DNA of 64,000 bases, from contig JAWZYU010000019.1 of assembly GCA_038380435.1 (NCBI GenBank), forward strand, positions 15,773,801-15,837,800, given 5' to 3'. The notes beneath the pieces are model-generated. The model had not been told where the DNA came from. It worked only from the letters and a program-made list of their open reading frames with translations, and did not search any database. The DNA comes from Ryuthela nishihirai. Taxonomy: Eukaryota; Arthropoda; Arachnida; Araneae; Heptathelidae. Position 1 is the first letter of the stretch, and every line of letters begins with the position of its first letter. Shown here piece by piece: positions 1-9,954 of the stretch. The position numbers and the translations under genes were made by a program.

Positions 1-1920
1 CAGTGTTATTATAGAGAGCTTTCATTATGTTAACTAACTTGTCAGGTATACCATATGATTTCACAATCAACTACAAATTATGACGATCAACAGAGTCGAA
101 AGCCTATTTGAAATCAACAAAGCTAGCAAACAAAGGTTTCTGAAACTCTAAACATTTCTCAAAAATCTGCCTAAGTGAAAATATCTGATCCACACATCCC
201 CTACCACTTCTGAATCCACATTGCTCATCACGCAATTGACTGTCAACCAGATTCTTAAATCTATTAAGTACAATCATGGAAAAAACTTTACCTGGAACAG
301 AGAGTAGGCTGATACCGCTATAGTTATCACAAGAACTGCGATCACCTTTTTTGAAAATAGGGATAACAATAGCTCTGGTAAAATCCTTAGGAACCATGCC
401 TTTATCATAAAAGATATTCAGAATTTCAGTCATCCAAGTGGTAACCGAAACATTCCCAGCTCTAAGCATTTCGGTGGTAATTTCATCTACCCCTGGGGAT
501 TTATGTAGTTTAAGTTTGGAAACAGCCAAAATAACTTCAGATTGTGTTATAGGGCCAACATTAAAGCCACCAATGCATAAATCATCATTGCAAACAATGG
601 GAGTAGAACTAACTACATTGTTTAGAACATCACTGAAATGCTCAGCCCACCTAGCCATGACAGAATCCTCCCCTTCTATAACCTTACCTTGTTTATCCTT
701 CAATCCTTGTATACCTATCTGTTTTCTACCACAAAAAACATTAACTATCTGGTACAGCTTTCTGCTGTTGTGCTGTCTGCTTCCTCGGCTTTGTCAGCCA
801 AACCATCAAGCCGAAGATTTTTATCAGCAGCTAACTGATCTTTTACACGTTTATTAAGTTCTCTGTAATGCTTTCCATTAGGACTGGTAGGGTATTGATT
901 AAGAACATTCCTGCAGTTCTTTCTTTCCGAAATAAGCTCAAGTTCCTTATCACTCAGATAATTCTGTCTCTTCTGCTCCTTTTTTTTAAAAAAGAGTACT
1001 GTTAGTGTCCAAAAAAGCCTGTTTAAAATGATCCCATTCTTCCTCAACTTCAGTAGTAAGCAAACCATGACTGTCATAATGACTATGTAACCTATCATGG
1101 TAAGCTTTGGCTATAACTGGATCTTTCAGAGCTTCAGTATTAAAACTAAACTTTTTAATCCTAGCACAACACTTTTTAAGTTTAAGTTGCAACACACTTT
1201 TAACAAGGTAATGGTCAGATCCAATTTCAGCTCCCCTATATGCCCTGGTATTCCTAACAGAACTAACCCATTTGCTGTTAATTAATATGTAATCAATCAT
1301 ATTCTTATGCAGCCCATAAGGTGAAACCCATGTGTACTTATGTATGTCGCGGTGTTTGTAATAAGTGTTAGTTATTCTGAATCCATTGAGTTTACTTACC
1401 TGTAGGAGACGTTGCCCATTGCCATTGCAGCTACCAATACCAAAAGGGCCTATTACTCCTGCCCAAAGGTCAGAGTCAGTACCAACTTTGGCATTGAAGT
1501 CACCAAGAACAAGGGTAATATCTCCTTTCTTGACAGAATTCAAAATATCCTGAAGTTGTTCATAAAACCTGTCCTTCTCATCCTCATTGGCATCCTCAGT
1601 GGGGGCATAACAGCAGATAACATTCAAGTCTTTAACGCTTGTCTTAAATTTTGCTGTAAGAAACCTTTCATTAATGCACTCATATTCTACAAGTGCATCA
1701 CTAACGTGTCTGCTGAGAAGCAGACCCACGCCTTGGTGATACTTATTGTCGTCCCTCCCTGAAAAGAGAAATTTAAGATTATTTTTAAGAATCTGACCTT
1801 TATCTGTCCATCTGGTTTCTTGTAAGCCGAGAATATCTAAATTATAATGGTGGAATTCTTGTGTGAGGACATCAAGAGAAAAAGCTCTGTGCAGAGTCCT
1901 CACATTCCAACTACCTATGG
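1..1920 (-). pseudogene. RTE-like LINE copy 1: endonuclease + reverse transcriptase, decayed
   Basis: This is a non-LTR retrotransposon ORF2 running leftward and off the window edge. The first part (about 1,903 down to 986) is an APE-type endonuclease with the motifs LQETRW, LVLGDFNAKVG, YTWVSP, IDYILIN and GSDHYLVK. The reverse-transcriptase part (703 down to 104) has the SPGVDEITTEML, IPIFKKGD, SLLSVPGKV and DEQCGFR blocks. Endonucleases of this type are often annotated as craniofacial development protein 2-like and belong to the RTE/BovB group. The frame is broken near 990 in an A/T run, and a stop replaces a Lys codon after FVDFK near 104. There is no in-frame ATG before the endonuclease. 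A close relative lies inverted at 61,861-64,000. The element is inactive as read. Clade assignment by eye is moderately sure. Confidence 0.88.
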
Positions 1921-2239
1921 AGAGAAAATGGTTAGTGTGATGTTAAAGAAACAATGTTTATTGAGAGAGGGAATGCCGACAATATCAAACAGCCCCCTAA
2001 TCGCAGACATGGGGCAAAGACCCGTTCCCTCACTACTAAAGGCTGAAGCCATCTACACTGGAAGACTTCCTCCAATGTAGAATTTGACGATGCCAATAGA
2101 AGCAAAGAGTTCAGGTGCCTGCGATGACTTCTGCTCAGGATTATCCACCAGCTGATAAACATATCCTGTGAATCTATTCACTTGGGGCTGGGGGGGAAAT
2201 CTATCACTTGGGATCCATAATCAAGCTCAGAGCCATATA

Positions 2240-2530
2240 TCTGTCCAGTCCAGTGGGTTTATATGGTCAGCACCAGGACCCTGTGTGGTTGACCACTCCT
2301 CAGCAGGGTAGAAAAAAAAAGAAAAGTAGCCATAGTTGTCCAGATCAGTAGGCCACACTAATCTGGCAGCCCTCCCCTTCACTTCCACAAGAGAGTATCT
2401 CTTTTGAAAGGTACTAACGGTCTGCACCACGAGAAGGCGGGGTCGGACATTAGGTGCTAGGCCTGGCCGGTTCTATGGATCATCACAGGGGATTGGTGCA
2501 TAGCTCTCCTTCCAGTGACTACCTAGCTAC
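2240..2530 (-). repeat. Dispersed repeat upstream of the LINE, possible 5' UTR
   Basis: This 290-bp block recurs at 49,910-50,215 with clear similarity, for example the shared string GGTGCTAGGCCTGGCCGG. It lies just upstream of the LINE coding region on the same strand, so it may be the LINE 5' UTR or promoter. It carries no supportable coding sequence. An alternative is a separate short repeat that the LINE landed beside. Confidence 0.5.
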
Positions 2531-2985
2531 CATTTACAGACCTGTTCATTTACAAAATCTAAAATAAAATAGAATTTTAAATTAGAAATAAAAAATTAGG
2601 AAGTTATTAGAAACTAAAATTTATAAGAAAATTACATAATTTAAAAAAATTATATATACGCAGATATAAAAATAATAACATGAAAAATGGCGTTACTTTT
2701 GGATCATCTTGTATATAACTCACAATCTCGCTTTTATCCCTTACAACGAAAAAATTAGAATAACAAATCATCTCTGGGGAATGTGGATAGCTCTTTTTTA
2801 AAAGGAAAGGATTTTTTTTTTTACTTCTGCCACTTGTAACAGTGAAAATTCGAAATAATGAATGATTCGGAAAATGCAAATAGTAATATTTTATTTGCAG
2901 CCATTGTCGTGTCCCTCTAATTTATAATATAATATATATAACGGATAAGATGTAAAGCCATGCTACCATGTACCAGAGAGCCATA
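2531..2985. other. AT-rich stretch, no gene seen
   Basis: Very AT-rich sequence with short homopolymers. I see no exon signals, conserved protein or RNA gene. A short string near 2,904 (TGTCGTGTCCCTCTAATTTA) resembles the start of the LTR-like block at 3,097. Confidence 0.5.
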
Positions 2986-3096
2986 TTCTGGGTTGTTGGA
3001 TTGTTTACCTCTGAGAAGTGCTTTTTTGCACACAATGGGCAAAAGGCCAGATCACAAGGACCCCGAAGGCTCAGAGAAGGTTAGGGGGAAGGGAAT
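2986..3096 (-). mobile_element. SINE-A 3' fragment
   Basis: This is the 3' end of the SINE-A family defined here: an AACAACCCAACC-type tail, then GTGCCGCTCAGAGG-like and CCTTCGGGGTCC-like blocks, read on the minus strand. The copy is diverged, and the homology stops exactly where the LTR-like block at 3,097 begins. Confidence 0.7.
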
Positions 3097-3726
3097 TGTC
3101 ATGTCCCTCTAATTTATTTTGTTATTGTATATGTCTATGTATAGTGTATTTTCTGAAGTGTCCGAAATGGGGCTGTGGCTCATGAGATGTCATTAGGTTA
3201 GGCTGTTTCCCACATTCTCGAGAACATCAGCAAAAGCGCTTTTATGACTCTGACGTCACTAGCCGGAGGTTCTCGTGCGGGTGACGAAGAGGAGTGAGAA
3301 AACAATAAACGTCAGACTGAGCGTGGCTGACAAACAGGAAAGTCATTGGAAGCGCGTCAAAATAGCACGACTCTTTCTCAAAAAGAACCTTAAAGGACCA
3401 GGTTTAGGTTTTGTGTAAACCTGGTGGTTTAGGCAACGATAAAATATCCTCTCGCCGAGTCTTGAGGTCGGTAAAGAGATTTCTGTAAAGCACAGATTTC
3501 CACCTCGTCTCATGAGTGCTTGCAGTAGCAAAGCAGCATTCGGATTAAAGAAAGTTGAGTGGAGGAAGTCTACCAGAACATCTGTAGAGCCATTTCATTC
3601 TTAACTTGAGCGCAGTGAAGTCCCACGGAATCGAGCACATTTCTATATGTCAATATATGTATGAATGTAATTAAACTGTGTCGTTCATCACTACTCTTGT
3701 GCATTAGTTTGTTTCATATTTCTACA
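3097..3726. repeat. Possible solo LTR
   Basis: The block begins TGTCATGTCC and ends TTTCTACA, so it has TG...CA ends. It has an internal AATAAA near 3,303 and interrupts a SINE-A at its left edge. The adjoining 5-mers do not match, so there is no target duplication to prove it. A short ORF inside shows no recognisable domain. The call is tentative. Confidence 0.3.
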
Positions 3727-4196
3727 CGATGTTTAGCACAGCACGTCACACCACACTACACACGTCACACTAAACACGGGCATAAAAACCGGCGAACCTA
3801 TGATTTCACTTAGGATAACGGTGAATTTTAATAAGTGGAGTAATTAATCGTCCCTTACGAAGTGAGTCGGAAGAGTTTTACATCTTTGCATCTCCCACCC
3901 CCCACAACCACCACCACGATCACTGCAGCATACGACAGCCATACAACACAGAAAGAATTTCTCACTTAAAACGAAAAGATTGCATCTTCCCAATTTCCTG
4001 TAGTTAAGGGGTGATATCAGTGACAGATAATCTCTGCACCATTACAGTCTACCACCAAAATTCAAACTTCGAGCATGATAGATCGTTTGTAATATTTGTT
4101 TCAAGTTTCGCATTTCTTTTTTAAGTGCCCTCTAACGATGCAAATGAAAACATTCTGAAAGATCTGTGAAATGTGAATAATAATATTTCGTTAATA
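3727..4196. other. Intergenic, no gene seen
   Basis: No exon or transposon protein is recognisable. Part of this segment (about 3,960-4,130) shows weak stepwise similarity to about 4,680-4,850, around strings such as AGATCGTT and TTCAAA, which suggests an old duplicated repeat. Confidence 0.4.
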
Positions 4197-4228
4197 CAGT
4201 CGCTCAAAAACGTATCCGAACACTAGGG

Positions 4229-4395
4229 TTGATTAAATAAATAAAATAAATACCCCCTCAAGCAGCTGCTTGCCACAGTTTATATACATGGATGTATACG
4301 ACACATACATCCATGCCTTACCCGGGGCTCGAACCCAGTCCCTTAGATCAGTAGCCAAGTGCGCTAACCACTCGGCTAAGGGACATTGTTTCTAA
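4229..4395 (-). mobile_element. SINE-B copy, fused to a 5S relic
   Basis: SINE-B is a tRNA(Ser/Leu-like)-derived family. On the minus strand this copy has a head with GCCGAGTGGTTAGCGC (A box) and GGGTTCGAGCCCC (B box). It ends in the diagnostic tail TGTGGCAAGCAGCTGCTTG followed by an A/T-rich TATTTATTTTATTTA track. Upstream on the same strand is a 5S rRNA-like sequence, so the whole insert could be a 5S-tRNA dimer. The middle of the body is shortened relative to the copy at 5,702. Confidence 0.85.
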
Positions 4396-4410
4396 AATTG
4401 TCAACTGCAC

Positions 4411-4485
4411 GTGGTGTTCACCCTCCCAAGTACTGAACGCGCCCAAAGCTGCTTAACTTCGGGGATCAGACGAGAACCGGTGCTT
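4411..4485 (-). pseudogene. 5S rRNA-derived fragment
   Basis: On the minus strand the sequence reads CACCGGTTCTCGTCTGATC, then CCGAAGTTAAGCAGC, GGGCGCG and TCAGTACTTGGG. This is the central and 3' part of an arthropod-like 5S rRNA, including the A box (AGTTAAGCA) and C-box region of the internal pol III promoter. The first ~25 nt and the last part of the gene are absent. It lies immediately 5' of the SINE-B head in the same orientation, inside a MITE. It is therefore not a functional 5S gene. Confidence 0.85.
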
Positions 4486-4659
4486 TCTGCTTACAGAATA
4501 AAAAAATATCTGGCAACGACTTTTTTAGAAATTAGTGATCTGGCAACCTTGTTGCCAGATCACTAATTTCTAAAAAAGTCGTTGCCAGATATTTTTTTAA
4601 TTCTGTAATCAACCCTAGTGTTCGGATATTTTTTGAGCGACTGTACCTATCCGACTCAA

Positions 4660-5140
4660 AAAAAAATTTTCATTTATCTCTTAAAACAAAAATAAAATTG
4701 CATTTTCTCGTCACCTTGTGTGCAAGGGGGGGCAAAATCGTCATTGTCAATTTAAATCTCTCCTTCTTTACATTCCATCACCAAAATTTCAAATTTTTAG
4801 CACAAACAGATCGTTGGCAATATTCGTTAAAAATTTATCAGTGTTCTAATTTTTACCGTTGGAGGCCGTTGCTAAAATTTTTGGGGAATCAGAAAGTGAG
4901 AATTGTATTATTTCGAGAGCAAAAAATATTTTTTGGTTTATCCCTAAATACAAAAGAAGTTAAGTGGATTCAGTCAGACAGTCGACAAAGTGAAAGCAAA
5001 AGTTTGTTTTTTAAACGAAACGAAAAACAAAAAAATTGGGGTTGCGCAAATAAAAAGAAAATTTCTGCGTACATAGGCTGGCAACCTCAAGAAACAAATA
5101 TCCCAAAATACATTGTTTTATTTGTGATTAATAAATAGTT
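4660..5140 (+). other. Open frame of 146 codons, no recognised protein
   Basis: An open frame at 4,698-5,138 encodes an unrecognised, Lys/Phe/Asn-rich peptide typical of AT-rich noncoding DNA. Its first part overlaps a stretch weakly repeated at about 3,960-4,130, and no splice sites or domain are visible. I would not annotate it as a gene. Confidence 0.4.
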
Positions 5141-5149
5141 AGGTTTTAT

Positions 5150-5490
5150 ATCCTCCACTTTGGAGGAGGAGGCAAATCACTTACTCTTCTACTTTAGAGG
5201 TGGATGCAAATCAGTTACTACTCAACTTTGGAGGAGGTAAATCACAGACTCTTTCTTTGGAGAAGGAGGCAAATCTCTGACTTCTCAACTTTGGAGGAGG
5301 AGGTATAAATCACTTAATCTTCAACTTTGGAGAATGAGTCAAATCTCTGACTTCTCAACTTTGGAGGAGGAGGTATAAATCACTTAATCTTCAACTTTGG
5401 AGAAGGAGGCAAATCTCTGACTTCTCAACTTTGGAGGAGGAGGTATAAATCACTTAATCTTCAACTTTGGAGGAGTCAAATCTCTGACTG
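5150..5490. repeat. Minisatellite (AACTTTGGAGGAGGAGG units)
   Basis: About ten imperfect units contain CAACTTTGGAGGAGGAGG followed by CAAATCACTTA or CAAATCTCTGACTT. Units alternate, giving a ~33-bp basic and ~67-bp higher-order period, and the middle copies are the most alike. The array stops near half of a Tc1-type MITE. Confidence 0.9.
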
Positions 5491-5510
5491 AAGAATTATC
5501 TGAAATCCTG

Positions 5511-5626
5511 TGTCACGTGACACGAAGGTTGCCAGATCACTAATTTCTAAAAAAAAAATCGTTGCCAGATATTTTTTCTGAATTCTGTAATCAACCATAG
5601 TGTTTGGATACTTTTTTGAGCGACTG
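5511..5626. mobile_element. Tc1-type MITE #2, right half only
   Basis: It runs from the palindrome centre GTGTCACGTGACAC to the terminal TTTTTTGAGCGACTG followed by TA. The left half is missing, replaced by unrelated sequence next to the minisatellite. Confidence 0.85.
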
Positions 5627-5629
5627 TAG

Positions 5630-6030
5630 TGGGTATGGCTCTCCTGCATACGGGGCCACGGCTTAAAGAGTTAGGAGACAGCTGAAAAACTGTCTCCTAG
5701 CCGTCCCATGGCCGAGTGGTTAGCGCGCTTGACTACTGATCTAAGGGACCTGGGTTCGAGCCCCGGGTAAGGCATGGCTGTTTGTGTCGTTTTTCTGCTG
5801 AGGTCCTGCCATCCTCTCAGACCTTCTACTGTGGCATATAAACTGACAGGCTCCTGTCAGACCTCTGTGGCAAGCAGCTGCTTGAGGGGGTATTTATTTT
5901 ATTTATTTTAACCGATGCACATTGGGTCCCCTCTCCCAACCTTCTCTGAGCCCTCGTGGTCCTTGTGGCCAATCTCTTAGACATTGTGTGCTAACAAAAT
6001 GGCGCTCTGAGGAAAAATAGCCCAAATCTT
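5630..6030 (+). mobile_element. SINE-B inside SINE-A debris
   Basis: A full SINE-B copy lies at about 5,702-5,919 (plus), with head GGCCGAGTGGTTAGCGCG, B box GGGTTCGAGCCCC and a GCAAGCAGCTGCTTGAGGG tail. It is bordered by SINE-A pieces: 5,630-5,665 (minus, GGGGCCACGGCTTAA) and 5,920-6,030 (plus, CCTTCTCTGAGCC). A 16-18-bp imperfect hairpin (GGAGACAGCTGAAAAACTGTCTCC) sits between the first SINE-A piece and SINE-B. Confidence 0.85.
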
Positions 6031-6495
6031 AGTAACTAGTGAGATCAAATAAATAAGAGTTTGATAAGCCTGACCAGTGTTTAATGTGATTCCAAGTATA
6101 TTAACTTTACTTCTAAATTAACACGATATTGTTTATAAATTTTAATAAGTTTTATTACATATATTTTTATAGTAATTTAGATTATTGGCTTTCAAATATA
6201 ATTGCATTACTTCGTATAAATCATTTAGTTTATTTCATAAATTAAAAAATCGGAAACTTTCAGAGCGTGCGAACCGAGGATGATCCCGTACAAAACGTTC
6301 TCTTTCTCATGAAATTTGCTCTGGCGATGGTGGAAACTCTGCATGAGCTGAACAGGAACTGTTTGGCAAGATTTCCGACTCAGGATTGGTAAGTGGAATT
6401 TTCTATCTGTGATTGAGAACTCTGAAAAAGTAAGAAAGTTCTTTTTTTCATGATTCAACATCAAGGCAGGTCTAAGACTAGGTTTTGAAAAATTA
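6031..6495. other. AT-rich spacer, no gene seen
   Basis: A short open frame on the minus strand (6,225-6,464) has no recognisable domain. No exon or repeat family is identified. Confidence 0.45.
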
Positions 6496-6872
6496 GGTTG
6501 GATTGGGTTGTTTTATCTCTGAGCGGCACTTTTTTGCACACCATGGGCTAAATGGCCAGGTCACAAGGACCCCGAAGGCTCAGAGAAGGTTGGGGGAGGG
6601 ACCCACTGGAACTGCTGTTGAGAGACAGATGGTAGCATCCCGTCAAGGCCATCCAGCGTGTTCTTTAACGTACACAGGATATGGTTCTCCCGCACACGGG
6701 GCCACGGCTTAACGTTCCATCCGACGGACGGCGGCCTTTCCAAGCCCATCGGTGTCCCCTACTGACCATGGGCAGGGCGGGGAATTTTGCGGAGATAAAT
6801 CTCAACACTGACACAGCTGGGACTCAAACCTGTGAACTACAGATTACAAGCCTGCCTCGCTACCGCTAATAA
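6496..6872 (-). mobile_element. SINE-A, near full length
   Basis: The copy runs from the AACAACCCAATCC tail (left) toward the tRNA-like head, ending near the anticodon region. Flanking copies of AAAAATTAG on both sides look like a target duplication. The body contains the family blocks CCTTCGGGGTCC, AACGTACACAGG (here mutated) and GGCGGCCTTTCCAAGC. Confidence 0.85.
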
Positions 6873-6964
6873 AAAAAAAATTAGAACATTCCCTACTGTT
6901 TTTTTTTTTCCAAAATTGTCATTTAAAGATTCAAAGAACGCTTTATGTTATAAATAAAGAAAAA

Positions 6965-7213
6965 AAATAAATCCCCCTTCAAGCAGCTGCTTGCCACAGA
7001 GGTCTGACAGGAGCCTGTCAGTTTATATGCCATAGTAGAAGGTCTAAGAGGATGGCAGGACCTCAGCAGAAAAACGACACACACATCCATGCCTTACCCG
7101 GGACTCGAACCCAGGTCCCTTAGATCAGTAGCCAAGCGTGCTAACCCCGGGACTCGAACCCAGGTCCCTTAGATCAGTAGCCAAGAGTGATAACCACTCG
7201 GCCACGAGACGGC
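6965..7213 (-). mobile_element. SINE-B with duplicated tRNA-like segment
   Basis: The copy is complete through the tail, but the stretch from the B box to the middle of the tRNA-like head is present twice in tandem. The repeat unit is about 50 bp, starts at CCCGGGACTCGAACCCAGG, and repeats at about 7,146. The second copy has small changes. It carries two B boxes. Confidence 0.85.
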
Positions 7214-7585
7214 TGCTTTATGTTATGCAAAGCATAAAATCATATTGAAGGGTTTTTGAACTTTTGTGTGTTGTGTTAACACTAACTGAGGCAGTGGTCA
7301 GCAGTGACTTCGGTGTCAGTAGGGCATGTCATTGTATCAGAAGGCAAGTAAAATCTAAGAGTAGCCCCTAGGATTTTGCTCCGTCCTATATCTCTAAATG
7401 GAAATAAAATAGAGAACATTTTAATTGTGCTGACTGAATGACAATCTACGTATAGGCAAATTTACGCCTGATAAAGATTATAATTTCTTACGTGTAGAGA
7501 AGAAACCCTTGTAAACATAGTTAGCCATCTTCATTACTCATTTTTTAAGCAAAATTAGTTCTTGAATTCTATGCCAACAGGTATT
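7214..7585. other. Intergenic, no gene seen
   Basis: The sequence around CTAACTGAGGCAGTGGTCAGCAGTGA (7,277-7,303) recurs at about 8,144-8,170 with its flank, so this is part of an unnamed dispersed repeat. No coding signal is visible. Confidence 0.45.
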
Positions 7586-8041
7586 CTAAATCTTTATTAT
7601 GACACGGACACCAATGGACTTAGAAAGGCTGTGTCCATTGGATGGTATTTTAAGCCATGGCCCCGTATGCAGGAGAGCCATACCCACTACAGTCGCTCAA
7701 AAAAGTATCCGAACACTATGATTGATTACGGAATTCAGAAAAAATATCTGGCAACGATTTTTTTAGAAATTAATGATCTGGCAACCTTCGTGTCACGTGA
7801 CTAATTTCTAAAAAAATCGTTGCCAAATATTTTTTCTGAATTTCGTATTCAACCATAGTGTTCGGATATTTTTTTGAGCGACTGTACACGTTAATAAAAA
7901 TTGCCTTTCCATACACCTGTCTAACAGCTGTCCAGTGGGTCGCCTTTCCGCAACCTTCTCTGATCCCTCGGGGCTCTTGATGGCCATTTAGTCCATTGTG
8001 TGCAAAACAAAGTGACGCTCTGAGGTCAAATAACCTCCCAA
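7586..8041 (+). mobile_element. SINE-A split by a MITE
   Basis: The first part (about 7,595-7,688) has the GGACACCAATGGACTT and CATGGCCCCGTATGC blocks. The second part (about 7,887-8,041) has CAGCTGTCCAGTGGGT and CTCTGATCCCTCGGGG. Together they form one diverged SINE-A interrupted at a TA by a Tc1-type MITE. The tRNA head is missing. Confidence 0.8.
7690..7884. mobile_element. Tc1-type MITE #3
   Basis: Both termini (CAGTCGCTCAAAAAAG and TTTTTTTGAGCGACTG) are flanked by TA, and the mirrored core is intact apart from a shortened centre. It lies inside a SINE-A, so it is younger than that SINE copy. Confidence 0.9.
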
Positions 8042-8284
8042 TCATAATTTCAGCACTTTCAAAACAATGTTTCACATTTCTTTAAACAAAATTAATGTAT
8101 TTAAACGGTTAAAAGAGGTAATCTATTTTTAAACTTTTCAGCTCTAACTGAGGCAGTGGTCAGCAGTGACTTCCGTCTTAGTAAGGCATTTTAAAAGTTA
8201 AGAGTAGATTCTAGGATTCTTCTCTGTCCTATGTGTTGCAAATGAAATGGGAAAAGTGAAGTTAAATTTAAATGATCAATTGTT

Positions 8285-8960
8285 CAATCCAGAGTAAATA
8301 CACAGATTACCTGTAGATAAAGAATTCAATAAATACTTATGCGGAAAAATTATTGCTGTCGGTGCGGTATCTGAACCCACGACCTCTAGATCAATGTTTC
8401 CCAAAGTGGGCGATACCGCCCCAAGGGGGGAGCTGGAACGATTCAGGGGGTCAGTAGTAGCCTCGGGTGCAATTGGCGGGCGATGGAAGCATAAAGAAAG
8501 AAAGGAAGATAAGAAAATTTTGAAAAACCGTTCGTGCATGTTTCATCTGTTGTGTAACATAGAGTTAAAGTGGTAGTGATTACTTTATTTTCCAAATAAA
8601 CAAATAAAATTATCCTTCGTTATCTCAATTTTCTGTGTGTAATGCGAATATTATTATGGTTGATTTCAATAAATAATTTTATAATTTCAAACTTCAAGGT
8701 GTCTTATTTCCAACATCTTTCTGTATTATGTTGTAGAACGTAGGTAGAAATATAGATACATAAAAGAACGCAAATTTGTCACTGCATCTTTCTGTTTGTT
8801 CGCTTAAAGAAGGTAGATTTCCAGAGGGGCGCCGAGTAATTTTTTTTCCTGAAATGTGGGCGGTAGGACAAATAAGTTTGGGAACCTCTGCTCTAACTAC
8901 ATGCCAGAGTACTCCACTGTTAAACCAACCATCAGAATGACAATTTGTTTCCACAATGTG
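8285..8960 (-). mobile_element. SINE-C copy split by a hAT MITE
   Basis: SINE-C is a third tRNA-like repeat with head GGTTTAGCGGTAGAACGC and a B-box-like GGTTCTAATCCC. This minus-strand copy has its head at about 8,891-8,960 and its B box and tail at about 8,285-8,391, separated by a hAT-type MITE. The tail contains AAATAAGTATTTATT-like sequence. It is diverged. Confidence 0.6.
8392..8890. mobile_element. hAT-type non-autonomous element
   Basis: The left end is CAATGTTTCCCAAAG and the right end CTTTGGGAACCTCTG equivalent (GTTTGGGAACCTCTG), an inverted pair typical of hAT. The 8-bp flanks CTCTAGAT and CTCTAACT match at 6 of 8 positions, consistent with an aged hAT target duplication. There is no transposase; short open frames inside look meaningless. 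Confidence 0.7.
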
Positions 8961-9350
8961 ATCTTTAAATCTTTTATTGAATATGGTGGATATTGCGCCA
9001 TCTATAATCAGGAAAAACAACTAATTTTCCCAATTGTTGCTAATGATTCAGATGTTAATGAAAGTCATTCAAGCTTAAGTATTAATAACGAAAAGAAAAA
9101 AAGCATAGTAAATGCACAGATTACCTATAGATTTCAATAAATACTTATGTGGAAAAAATTTATTATGTCTTTATTCAGCAAAAGATAATAAAAGTTACAT
9201 TGTGGAAACAAATTATCGGCTGATGGTTGGTTTAGCAGTAGAACGCTCTGGCATATATCCAGAGAGTCGTAGCTTCTAATCCCGCACTGTTGGCAATAAG
9301 TTGTTCCATAGGAGTATGTTTTGCTCAGTTGTTCATTCCAAGAGCTTCAT
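8961..9350 (+). mobile_element. SINE-C tail and second SINE-C copy
   Basis: About 9,098-9,172 repeats the SINE-C tail in minus orientation. About 9,190-9,350 is a plus-strand copy with GGTTGGTTTAGCAGTAG, GTCGTAGCTTCTAATCCCGC and the downstream CAGTTGTTCATTC. Sequence upstream of the head (ACATTGTGGAAACAAATT) is shared with the copy at 8,950, so the repeat unit is longer than the tRNA-like part. Its role is unknown. Confidence 0.5.
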
Positions 9351-9588
9351 CGTTGTTTTTAGTACAATCCAGAGACTGAAAAAACGAAACATAAATACAG
9401 TAGATCTTACAATCTTCGGTACCTATGGGCTTGTGTAGAGTGGGGTGGGGGGTGGGGCGGTCTAAGGAGGGACATTTTGCCCTTCCCCTCCCTGAAGTCG
9501 AAAAATTAATTTTCATTAGATAATATCAGGTGTACGAAATAATAGCGATTTTTTTTTCTCTCGACACAATGCAATCTCAATATTTTTG
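9351..9588. other. Unassigned spacer
   Basis: A G-rich tract (about 9,440-9,475) lies within otherwise ordinary sequence. No gene is seen. Confidence 0.4.
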
Positions 9589-9714
9589 CTTTTCTGTTTT
9601 TCTGCTGAAGTCTAGCCTCCCTCGCAGATCTTTTGTGTGGTGTATTAAACTGACAGCCTCCTGTCAACCTCTGTGATAAGCAGCTGGTCGAGGGGGGATT
9701 TATATTTTGTCTAT
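9589..9714 (+). mobile_element. SINE-B 3' fragment
   Basis: Diverged body and tail only: TTTTTCTGCTGAAG, AAACTGACAGCCTCCTGTCA and AAGCAGCTGGTCGAGGGGG. The tRNA head is absent. Confidence 0.75.
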
Positions 9715-9954
9715 TTACTAATACAAAAAACTATTTTTAAATACACTTTTAATAAAACGTTTCTCCATTCTTGGTTTGTTTTCGTACATTCTTAGTTATA
9801 ATATCTCATGATTGCTGTATTTGGCAATTGCGTTCGTTGATGCGAGGTGCGATCTAAACATTAATTCACTTTTCGCTCCCCTTGCGCATGGAAAAATGTC
9901 TGCCAACGTCTAAGCCTCGAGTTTTATCTTTTTTCATTCCCTCTCCAACCAGGT

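Larger units (their letters stand above)
4197..4643. mobile_element. Tc1-type MITE #1, interrupted by a 5S/tRNA SINE
   Basis: The inverted ends are CAGTCGCTCAAAAA and TTTTTTGAGCGACTG, bounded by TA dinucleotides, as expected for Tc1/mariner target duplication. Inside is the family core of mirrored blocks ATCTGGCAACGA and TCGTTGCCAGAT. The left half is split at GGTTGATTA by the SINE-B plus 5S insertion at about 4,229-4,490, after which the MITE resumes at TTACAGAAT. The family has no coding capacity. Confidence 0.9.

Noticed and set aside
4411..4485. Functional 5S rRNA gene
   Set aside because: The 5' quarter and the terminator are missing and it is embedded in a retroposon insertion.
5702..5775. 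True tRNA gene (Ser/Leu-like)
   Set aside because: The sequence is the head of SINE-B: the same body and GCAAGCAGCTGCTTG tail follow in every copy, and no intact tRNA fold with proper acceptor stem is present.
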